NCBI GenBank assembly: GCA_905373605.1
Contig: CAJPTO010000160.1
Span: 1-7,476 of the forward strand
Length of the DNA: 7,476 nt
DNA from: an uncultured Prevotella sp.
GTDB lineage: Bacteria; Bacteroidota; Bacteroidia; Bacteroidales; Bacteroidaceae
Reading direction: 5' to 3'
In this document: positions 1 through 5,434 of the stretch, in pieces
How the letters are laid out: every line of letters begins with the position of its first letter
Position numbering within the stretch: the stretch's first letter is position 1
Position numbers and translations under genes: made by a program
The notes under the pieces: model-generated
Database searches by the model: none
What the model was told of the DNA's origin: nothing
Seen by the model: only the letters and a program-made list of their open reading frames with translations

Positions 1-1610
1 ACGTGGACAAGCTGGTTATATCGGCCTATGCCATCTGGATTTCGGCCGAAGACATCAACTCTTCGTTCTCCATGTGGAACTTCGACGTGCGTTCCGACGA
101 TGCCTATAAGGGCGGAAACGGCACCAGCGACGGCGATGTGTTCCACCAATTGGAGGTGTCGCAAGGCATACTTACCACCAACTGGAACATCAGCGACATG
201 TGGCAGCGGCTGTACAACGGCATTTCGCGCGTCAATACGGCCATAGACCTGCTCGAACAAACCGATGCCGCCAGCTATCCGCTCAAGGAACAGCGTCTGG
301 CCGAAATGAAATTCCTCCGCGCCTACGGCCATTTCTTGCTCAAAAGGCTGTACAAGAACATCCCCTTCGTGGTCAATCCCAGCCTTACAAGCGAAGAATA
401 TAACAACCTTTCCAACCAACAATACACCAACGATGAGGGTTGGGCACTCATTGCCAAAGACCTTGAAGAGGCCTATAACGTGCTTCCAGCGCGCCAAACC
501 GAAGTGGGACGACCCTCGAAAGCCGCTGCCGCCGCATTCTTGGCCAAGGTTTACCTCTATAAGGCCTACAGGCAAGACGACCCCAACACCAACCAGGTGA
601 CCTCGATTTCTGCAGAAGACCTGCAAAAGGTGGTGCAATACACCGCGCCCGAGATATATGCTGCCGGCGGATTTGCATTGGAAAGCGACTTCCACAACAA
701 CTTCCGGCCCGAGCCGCAATACGAAAACGGCCCCGAAAGCATTTGGGCCATGCAGTATTCGATGAACGACGGCACCACTTATGGCAACCTTAACTGGAGC
801 TACGGACTGATTGTCCCCAACATTCCAGGCGTTACCGACGGCGGTTGCGACTTCTACAAGCCCAGCCAAAACCTCGTGAACGCCTACCGGACAGACAACA
901 ATGGGCTGCCCCGAATAGACGATTTCAACAAGACAGACTACGACAAGAGCCGCGATTATGCCGACCCGCGACTGTTTCTCACCGTGGGAATGCCCGGCTT
1001 GCCCTACGAGTTCAACCGCAAGTTCATGATGGACCGCTCTGCAACATGGAGCCGTTCGAACGGCCTTTACGGCTATTACGTAACGTTGAAGCAAAACGTA
1101 GACCCCAAAAGCGGATACCTTATTAAAGGTTCGTGGTGGGGAACACCCATGAACCGCATAGTGTTTCGCTATGCCGATGTGCTTCTCGAGCGTGCCGAAG
1201 CCTTGGCACAGCTGGGCGGAACGCATCTGCAAGAATCACTGGCACTGGTAAATCAGTTGCGCCGAAGGGCCAAACAAAGCACCGCAGCCATAGCAAATTA
1301 TGAGTCGCAATATGGTGTTAGGCTCAACGTTGGCCAATACACGGGCACCTACGACCAAGCACAAACGCTGAAAATCGTGAAGATGGAACGCCGCCTGGAA
1401 ATGGGAATGGAGAGCGAACGCTTCTTCGACCTCGTGCGTTGGGGCGAAGCTGCCACGGTGATAAACAAGTATTACGCCGAAGAGGCCAACGATTGCGCCA
1501 TATATAACGGTGCACATTTCACCGCCAACAAAAACGAATACCTGCCCATTCCGCACGCGCAGGTGGCCGCTTCGAAAGGCAATTACAAACAAAACATAGG
1601 AGATTGGTAA
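1..1610 (+). CDS. SusD/RagB-family outer-membrane glycan-binding lipoprotein, 5' partial
   Basis: The visible 535 codons encode most of a SusD-like protein, the surface lipoprotein that caps a SusC porin and hands it oligosaccharides. The reading frame enters from the left edge (codons in phase with base 3), so the signal peptide, lipobox and first few dozen residues lie outside; the GTG at base 3 is not a real start. Family marks seen, numbered from base 3: a TPR-like helix AEMKFLRAYGHFLLKRLY (100-117); a second helix AAAAFLAKVYLYKA (175-188); the C-terminal signature NRIVFRYADVLLERAEAL (384-401); the helix RRLEMGMESERFFDLVRWG (463-481); and the terminal LPIPHAQV...KQNIGDW (514-535), typical of SusD ends. 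The downstream lipoprotein gene starts 2 bases after the stop. Family assignment is firm. Substrate is inferred as fructan only from the neighbouring GH32 gene. The partner SusC is presumably just left of the window. Confidence 0.95.
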   Translation, partial: VDKLVISAYAIWISAEDINSSFSMWNFDVRSDDAYKGGNGTSDGDVFHQLEVSQGILTTNWNISDMWQRLYNGISRVNTAIDLLEQTDAASYPLKEQRLAEMKFLRAYGHFLLKRLYKNIPFVVNPSLTSEEYNNLSNQQYTNDEGWALIAKDLEEAYNVLPARQTEVGRPSKAAAAAFLAKVYLYKAYRQDDPNTNQVTSISAEDLQKVVQYTAPEIYAAGGFALESDFHNNFRPEPQYENGPESIWAMQYSMNDGTTYGNLNWSYGLIVPNIPGVTDGGCDFYKPSQNLVNAYRTDNNGLPRIDDFNKTDYDKSRDYADPRLFLTVGMPGLPYEFNRKFMMDRSATWSRSNGLYGYYVTLKQNVDPKSGYLIKGSWWGTPMNRIVFRYADVLLERAEALAQLGGTHLQESLALVNQLRRRAKQSTAAIANYESQYGVRLNVGQYTGTYDQAQTLKIVKMERRLEMGMESERFFDLVRWGEAATVINKYYAEEANDCAIYNGAHFTANKNEYLPIPHAQVAASKGNYKQNIGDW

Positions 1611-1615
1611 CGATG
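1598..1615 (+). promoter_or_regulatory. Ribosome-binding site and coupled start of the DUF4960-type gene
   Basis: AGGAGA at 1598-1603 lies inside the last codons of the SusD gene, 9 bases before the ATG at 1613. The SusD stop (1608-1610) falls between the two. This supports 1613 over the in-frame TTG at 1604, and the arrangement fits translational coupling within one operon. It is the only clear Shine-Dalgarno-like site among the three starts in the window; the other two have A-rich upstream sequence, which is common in Bacteroidetes. Confidence 0.6.
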
Positions 1616-2995
1616 AAAACCTTGATAAAACAATTCATAATGGCCTTCGCCACGCTCGTTGCCTTCGCGGCGTGCAGCGACAGCAACGTTAGCGACCTGC
1701 AACTGGCAGGCGAATGCAACGTGCAGGCCATCAAACTGGACAACTACGAGGGCACAACCAACCTGCCCACACGCACCATCACCGTGCGCGTTCCGCAAAC
1801 ATACGATGTGACGAACATGCAGTTGACCTCGCTGCAACTAAGTGCTGGCGCAACGGCCAGCATCAAGCAGGGCGACCACTTGGACTTCACCACACCCCGA
1901 ACAATACGCGTTAGCAACGGCGATGTGTACGAAGACTGGACCATCAGCGTGCAACGCGATGAAGCAAAGATAACCTCGTTTAAGATTAACGACCTGTATA
2001 CGGGCATTGTAGACGAAGAAGCAAAGACCATTTCGGTGTACGTTCCCGAAGCGTTAGACCTTGCTTCGCTCGTGCCGACCTTCACTTTGAGCGACAACGC
2101 CACAGCTTCAATCGCCAGCGGAGTGGCCATCAGCTTCGCCAACCCCGTGCAAATAACCGTTACCAACAACACCGCCTCCACCACTTACACCGTAACCGTG
2201 ACGAAGATAGGCAAACCCGAGGTGGTATTTGTAGGCCTTGCATCGAGCATGGACCAGCTGAACATCGAGGAACTTACGGCTTGTCGCTGGATGTTGGCCA
2301 ACGTTCCCAACTCGCTTTACGCATCGTTCGCCGACATCAAGAACGGAAGTATAGACCTAAGTGCATGCAAGGTGATATGGTGGCACTATCATAAGGATGG
2401 CGGAGTGGACGGAAAAGAGGCCTTCGAGAAGGCTGCACCTGCCGCCGTTGATGCTGCCGTGGCCCTGCGCGACTATTATAACGCGGGCGGTTCGTTCCTC
2501 TTTACACGCTATGCCACCAACATGCCGGCCTTCATCGGTGCGATGAAGAACGACGGCGTGCCAAACAACTGCTGGGGACAGAACGAAAACGAAGCCGAAA
2601 CCGTGGGTTCGCCTTGGAGTTTCTCCATGCGTGGACACACCGACAACGCCCTTTACAGCAACCTTGTGATGAAGAGCGACGCCCCCAACGACGTGTTTAC
2701 CTGCGATGCCGGCTATAGAATAACCAACTCGACTGCACAATGGCACATCGGTGCAGACTGGGGCGGCTATGCCGACTACGACACTTGGCGCAACCAAACC
2801 GGCGCACGCGACCTTGGATATGGCGGCGATGGTGCCATCGTGGCTTGGGAAATACCTGCCAACGGAACGAAAGGCGGCATCGTATGCATCGGCTCGGGCT
2901 GCTACGACTGGTACAGCATCGACCCCGTTACGCCACATTATCACAACAATGTTGCCACACTGACACGCAACGCCATCAACCTTCTTAAACGATAA
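1613..2995 (+). CDS. Surface lipoprotein with two Ig-like repeats and DUF4960-type domain (putative fructan-binding protein)
   Basis: This 460-residue protein is probably a surface glycan-binding protein of the PUL. The ATG at 1613 is chosen over the TTG at 1604 because it gives a clean lipoprotein signal (MKTLIKQ, a hydrophobic run, then FAAC with Cys21) and has AGGAGA at 1598-1603 upstream. Two tandem beta-rich modules follow, about residues 35-115 and 118-197. Each has a TxTITVxVP-like strand, a central AxASI motif (80-84 and 163-167) and a closing WTISV or YTVTV strand, which suggests Ig- or cadherin-like folds. Residues 203-460 start PEVVFVGLAS and contain VIWWHYH (254-260), YYNAGGSFLFTRYAT (288-302) and CIGSGCYDWY (425-434). 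They resemble the Bacteroidetes DUF4960 family and an alpha/beta amidotransferase-like fold; this naming is from memory. Many Trp and Tyr residues fit sugar binding. By position it corresponds to BT1761 of the B. thetaiotaomicron levan locus. An enzymatic role is not excluded. Confidence 0.85.
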   Translation: MKTLIKQFIMAFATLVAFAACSDSNVSDLQLAGECNVQAIKLDNYEGTTNLPTRTITVRVPQTYDVTNMQLTSLQLSAGATASIKQGDHLDFTTPRTIRVSNGDVYEDWTISVQRDEAKITSFKINDLYTGIVDEEAKTISVYVPEALDLASLVPTFTLSDNATASIASGVAISFANPVQITVTNNTASTTYTVTVTKIGKPEVVFVGLASSMDQLNIEELTACRWMLANVPNSLYASFADIKNGSIDLSACKVIWWHYHKDGGVDGKEAFEKAAPAAVDAAVALRDYYNAGGSFLFTRYATNMPAFIGAMKNDGVPNNCWGQNENEAETVGSPWSFSMRGHTDNALYSNLVMKSDAPNDVFTCDAGYRITNSTAQWHIGADWGGYADYDTWRNQTGARDLGYGGDGAIVAWEIPANGTKGGIVCIGSGCYDWYSIDPVTPHYHNNVATLTRNAINLLKR

Positions 2996-3005
2996 ACCCG
3001 CAAAA

Positions 3006-4607
3006 ATGAAAAGAACAGCATTTCTCATCGCTTCGCTTGCCTTGCTGGCCACACCGCTGGCAAGCTGCGAAAGCGACGCACCCGCCGTCGAAGAACGCGA
3101 CTGGCAGGGCACAACAACCTTCTTCGCATCGGTAGACGACAAGAAACAAGACACCTATTATAAGCCTTTCGCCGGATACGTGGGCGACCCCATGCCCTTC
3201 TTCGACCCCGTGGCAAAGGATTTCAAGGTGCTTTACCTGCAAGACTACCGTCCTAATCCCGCTGCAACCTATCACCCCATTTGGGCGGTTAGCACCACGG
3301 ATGCGGCACATTACACCTCGTTGGGCGAGCTGATACCCTGCGGAGGGGCGGCCGAACAAGACGCAGCACTGGGCACTGGCTCTACCATCTACGACGAAGG
3401 GCAGCACACTTACTACACCTTCTACACAGGCAACAAGCACCAACCACGCGCTAACGACAACGCACAAGTGGTGATGGTGGCCACATCGACCGACTTTAAG
3501 TCGTGGACCAAGAGCCAAACCTTCGCCATCCGCGGCAACGACTATGGCTATAGTGCCAACGATTTTCGCGATCCCTACGTCTATAAGGCCGAAGACGGCA
3601 GCTATCGCATGCTCGTGTCGACCTGTAAAGACGGCAAAGGCGTGCTGGCAGAGTTTTCTTCGCCCGACTTAAAGGCGTGGAAGCACGTGGGTGTGTTCAT
3701 GACCATGATGTGGGACCGCTTCTACGAGTGCCCCGACCTCTTCAAAATGGGCGACTGGTGGTATCTGGTTTACAGCGAAAAGCATGCTGCCGTGCGTCGC
3801 GTGCAATACTTCAAGGGCCGAACGCTCGATGAACTGAAGGCCTGCACGGCCAACGATGCCGGCCGTTGGCCCGACAGCCACGAGGGATTTCTCGACAGTC
3901 GCGGCTTCTATGCCGGCAAAACGGCCAGCGACGGCACCAACCGTTACATCTGGGGATGGTGTCCCACGCGCCCTGGAAACAACAATACCGATGTCGGGGC
4001 TTATCCCCACGAACCCGAATGGGCAGGAAACCTCGTGGCACACCGCTTGATACAGCATGCCGACGGCACGTTGTCGCTGGGCGAAGTGCCGGCCATCAAC
4101 GCCCAGTTCGGCCAAAATGCCGCACCCAAGCTCATGGCACAAAGCACGCAAGGCGTGGCGCAAGACGGCACCAACCTCAAACTCACTGGCGATGCCTGGG
4201 CCTTGTTCACCCGCCTGGGACAGGTAAACCGCATCAGCTTCACCGTGAAAACGGCAGGCAACACCGACAAATTCGGCATCTCGTTGGTGCGCGGAACCGA
4301 CTCGGATAAATGGTACACGCTGGTGGTTAACCCCGAAGGGGCCGACAAACGCAAGGTGAATTTCGAGGAAGAAGGCTCTGCCGGAAAGGGATTTGTCGAG
4401 GGAATAGACGGCTATGTGTTTGACCGACCCACCGACAACACCTATAACGTAACGATATATACCGACAACAGCGTGCTAACGATGTACATCAACGACGTGT
4501 GCTGCTACACCAACCGCATCTACAACATGGCCAAAAACCCCTGGAGCATCAACAGCTATGGCGGCGAAGTGACGGTTAGCAACCTCAGCGTAAGCACAGC
4601 CAGATAG
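3006..4607 (+). CDS. Glycoside hydrolase family 32 lipoprotein (fructan hydrolase: levanase/inulinase/fructosidase type)
   Basis: This 533-residue enzyme is predicted to cleave beta-fructosidic bonds at the cell surface or in the periplasm. Its lipoprotein signal is MKRTAFLIASLALLATPLAS followed by Cys21 (lipobox LASC). The GH32 catalytic triad can be placed: Asp61 in YVGDPMPFFD (58-67) as nucleophile, Asp189 in FRDPY (187-191) as transition-state stabiliser, and Glu241 in YECPDL (240-245) as acid/base. The five-bladed propeller should span about 50-365, and residues 373-533 form a C-terminal beta-sandwich ending NSYGGEVTVSNL. The nucleophile motif is GDPMPF rather than the classical NDPNG, which points to a divergent Bacteroidetes subgroup of GH32; I recall a DUF4975 label for such C-termini but cannot confirm it. 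The gene starts 10 bases after the preceding stop and closes the operon. Endo versus exo action and levan versus inulin preference cannot be decided here. The order SusD, binding protein, GH32 parallels BT1762-BT1761-BT1760, where BT1760 is a surface endo-levanase. Confidence 0.92.
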   Translation: MKRTAFLIASLALLATPLASCESDAPAVEERDWQGTTTFFASVDDKKQDTYYKPFAGYVGDPMPFFDPVAKDFKVLYLQDYRPNPAATYHPIWAVSTTDAAHYTSLGELIPCGGAAEQDAALGTGSTIYDEGQHTYYTFYTGNKHQPRANDNAQVVMVATSTDFKSWTKSQTFAIRGNDYGYSANDFRDPYVYKAEDGSYRMLVSTCKDGKGVLAEFSSPDLKAWKHVGVFMTMMWDRFYECPDLFKMGDWWYLVYSEKHAAVRRVQYFKGRTLDELKACTANDAGRWPDSHEGFLDSRGFYAGKTASDGTNRYIWGWCPTRPGNNNTDVGAYPHEPEWAGNLVAHRLIQHADGTLSLGEVPAINAQFGQNAAPKLMAQSTQGVAQDGTNLKLTGDAWALFTRLGQVNRISFTVKTAGNTDKFGISLVRGTDSDKWYTLVVNPEGADKRKVNFEEEGSAGKGFVEGIDGYVFDRPTDNTYNVTIYTDNSVLTMYINDVCCYTNRIYNMAKNPWSINSYGGEVTVSNLSVSTAR

Positions 4608-4630
4608 GCTTTTCCCAAAGGTGAAAGGCC
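4607..4630 (+). other. Short stem overlapping the GH32 stop codon
   Basis: GGCTTTTC (4607-4614) can pair with GAAAGGCC (4623-4630) with one G-U pair, leaving an 8-base loop. The first base of the stem is the last base of the TAG stop. GGCTTT (4607-4612) could instead pair perfectly with AAAGCC (4636-4641), so two alternative folds exist just before the large hairpin at 4641-4681. This may be part of the same 3'-end structure. Chance pairing is possible. Confidence 0.3.
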
Positions 4631-4640
4631 GCTTCAAAGC

Positions 4641-4681
4641 CAACGGGTTGTCTTCGAACATAGGTAGAGGGCAACCCGTTG
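4641..4681 (+). terminator. Strong 15-bp hairpin after the GH32 gene, probable 3' end element
   Basis: CAACGGGTTG (4641-4650) and CAACCCGTTG (4672-4681) are perfect reverse complements. Pairing extends inward through 4651-4655 with 4667-4671, including two G-U pairs, giving a 15-bp stem with an 11-base loop (4656-4666). It begins 34 bases after the GH32 stop and ends the operon that started left of the window. No T-run follows, so it may act as a terminator lacking the usual U-tract, or as a 3' stabilising stem. Confidence 0.6.
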
Positions 4682-4744
4682 TTCGCACACAGCCGCGCAG
4701 CTTGTTAATAATCATTAAGAACCATCAAAGGCAGCACAAAATAA

Positions 4745-4776
4745 ATTGGATTGAACGCCACTTCTTCCTAACTTTG
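4745..4776 (+). promoter_or_regulatory. Bacteroidetes-type promoter candidate upstream of the repeat array
   Basis: TAACTTTG at 4769-4776 matches the Bacteroidetes -7 consensus TAnnTTTG. ATTG at 4745-4748 lies 20 bases upstream, close to the usual spacing for the -33 element (consensus TTTG). Transcription would start near 4783 and run through the 22-bp repeat array toward the SusC gene, giving either a long leader of about 650 bases or a separate short RNA. The match is to a short motif and could be chance. Confidence 0.4.
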
Positions 4777-4857
4777 GGAAAAGTATTGGAGGGTTCATCG
4801 TTTTCCCTTACCTACCTTTTGGCAACGCCGACGACTCAGCCAGCAGCACTGATGTCG

Positions 4858-4865
4858 TATCTTTG
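4858..4865 (+). promoter_or_regulatory. Isolated TAnnTTTG match
   Basis: TATCTTTG fits the -7 consensus of Bacteroidetes promoters. No TTG-like -33 element is visible about 19-21 bases upstream, where the sequence is GC-rich. It is a weak candidate, listed because it lies between the end of the GH32 operon and the repeat array. Confidence 0.15.
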
Positions 4866-4959
4866 GCAAGGCATTTCACATTTCAGTGGTATTCATTTAT
4901 CGTCAAGAAGAATTGGTTTTAAACACTCGTTTCCAACAAGAATGTACGCTCTTTATCAG

Positions 4960-5070
4960 TACAAGGCAGCTTGTAGCGTGGCTACAAGACCCTTGTACGA
5001 TGGCTACAAGATGCTTGTACAGCCGCTACAAGGCCTTTGTAGTGAGGCTACAAGATGCTTGTAGCGCACC
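4960..5070. repeat. Five-unit 22-bp tandem repeat with a TACAAG/CTTGTA dyad in every unit
   Basis: TACAAG occurs at 4960, 4983, 5005, 5027 and 5049, and CTTGTA at 4970, 4992, 5014, 5036 (as TTTGTA) and 5058. The downstream arms repeat at exactly 22 bases, the upstream arms at 23, 22, 22 and 22. Each unit is therefore TACAAG, a 3-4 base spacer, CTTGTA, then about 7 bases usually ending GGC or CGC. The arms can pair within a unit or across units; CTTGTAGC (4970-4977) and GCTACAAG (4981-4988) form a perfect 8-bp stem with a 3-base loop. The array lies about 365 bases before the SusC start. Possible roles are a multi-site operator with sites two helical turns apart, a structured RNA, or a non-coding minisatellite. 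The sequence alone does not decide. Confidence 0.9.
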
Positions 5071-5095
5071 ATCAGCAGGTTGATAGCTCCACAAG

Positions 5096-5117
5096 ATGAC
5101 GGCAAACGCGCCGTCGT
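5096..5117 (+). terminator. GC-rich hairpin just after the repeat array
   Basis: GACGGC (5098-5103) and GCCGTC (5110-5115) are perfect complements around a 6-base loop. A T-G pair (5097/5116) and an A-T pair (5096/5117) lengthen the stem to 8. It sits 26 bases after the last repeat unit and could end a transcript that covers the array. No T-run follows, so terminator function is only a guess. Confidence 0.3.
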
Positions 5118-5190
5118 TCAAAGGCTGTCATTTCTCAAAAGCAAATATTGTTTTGACTATGAGCATTTTATCCGCCGACATTCACTTTAG

Positions 5191-5206
5191 TTGCTTTCTC
5201 AAGCAA
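5191..5206. repeat. Small inverted repeat TTGCTT-TCTC-AAGCAA
   Basis: TTGCTT (5191-5196) and AAGCAA (5201-5206) form a perfect 6-bp stem with a 4-base loop, upstream of the SusC promoter candidate. It could be a protein-binding dyad in the control region or a chance match. Its short length keeps confidence low. Confidence 0.3.
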
Positions 5207-5274
5207 AATTGTTTCATGAACGATTATTGCTAGCATCCGAACGAATAATGCACGCCCCAACCGGGGAACACACG

Positions 5275-5282
5275 TAACTTTG
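5275..5282 (+). promoter_or_regulatory. Candidate -7 promoter element for the SusC gene
   Basis: TAACTTTG matches the Bacteroidetes -7 consensus TAnnTTTG and is the closest such match upstream of the SusC start. It predicts a start near 5289 and a leader of roughly 145 bases. No TTTG-like -33 element is found at the expected distance; that position overlaps CCCC-AACC-GGGG (5255-5266), a GC dyad. A missing -33 box would fit a promoter that needs an activator, as is common for PUL genes controlled by hybrid two-component regulators, but no regulator gene is in the window. Confidence 0.45.
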
Positions 5283-5312
5283 CATTGCAGGATTTGGAAA
5301 CCGGCCCAAGCA

Positions 5313-5332
5313 GAATTGACATAAATCAATTC
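5313..5332. promoter_or_regulatory. Perfect palindrome GAATTGA-N6-TCAATTC in the SusC leader
   Basis: GAATTGA (5313-5319) and TCAATTC (5326-5332) are exact reverse complements separated by CATAAA. The site lies about 31 bases downstream of the candidate -7 element and 102 bases before the SusC ATG. It could be a dimeric regulator's operator or an RNA hairpin in the leader. Seven perfect pairs with a 6-base spacer are suggestive but not proof. Confidence 0.45.
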
Positions 5333-5434
5333 GACGCAAAGGCTAAATCTAGCGAGCATGGCCGCAACCATTCCAGCAACGAAACAATCTTTAGACACAT
5401 TCATTATTTTAAAAAACCTAATTATGCAACAAGT

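Larger units (their letters stand above)
4608..5434. other. 827-base intergenic region without a credible protein gene
   Basis: This stretch separates the GH32 gene from the SusC gene and is visibly more AT-rich than its flanks. The open frames in it lack recognisable domains, run through hairpins and a 22-bp repeat array, or lie antisense to the SusC leader, so I call none. It contains a hairpin after the GH32 gene, a promoter-like site near 4745-4776, the repeat array at 4960-5070, a GC-rich stem at 5096-5117, a small stem at 5191-5206, a promoter-like site at 5275-5282 and a palindrome at 5313-5332. Nothing distinctive is seen in 4780-4855 or 5120-5190. No tRNA or known riboswitch is recognised. 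Confidence 0.8.

Noticed and set aside
3..5. GTG at base 3 as the start of the SusD gene
   Set aside because: SusD proteins begin with a lipoprotein signal peptide, which is absent here; the frame is simply cut by the window edge.
2357..3154. Minus-strand open frame (265 codons) across the DUF4960-type/GH32 junction
   Set aside because: It is antisense to two well-supported lipoprotein genes and has no recognisable motif.
4621..5064. Plus-strand open frame of 147 codons in the intergenic region
   Set aside because: It starts at a GTG, runs through the post-GH32 hairpin and the 22-bp array, has no recognisable domain, and the 22-base period shifts its frame at each unit, so the repeats are not conserved as protein.
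4960..5070. CRISPR array
   Set aside because: The repeats are only 22 bases and directly abutting, with no unique spacers of about 30 bases and no cas genes nearby.
4886..5083. Plus-strand open frame of 65 codons overlapping the repeat array
   Set aside because: It lacks a credible start and domain, and its second half is just the translated repeats.
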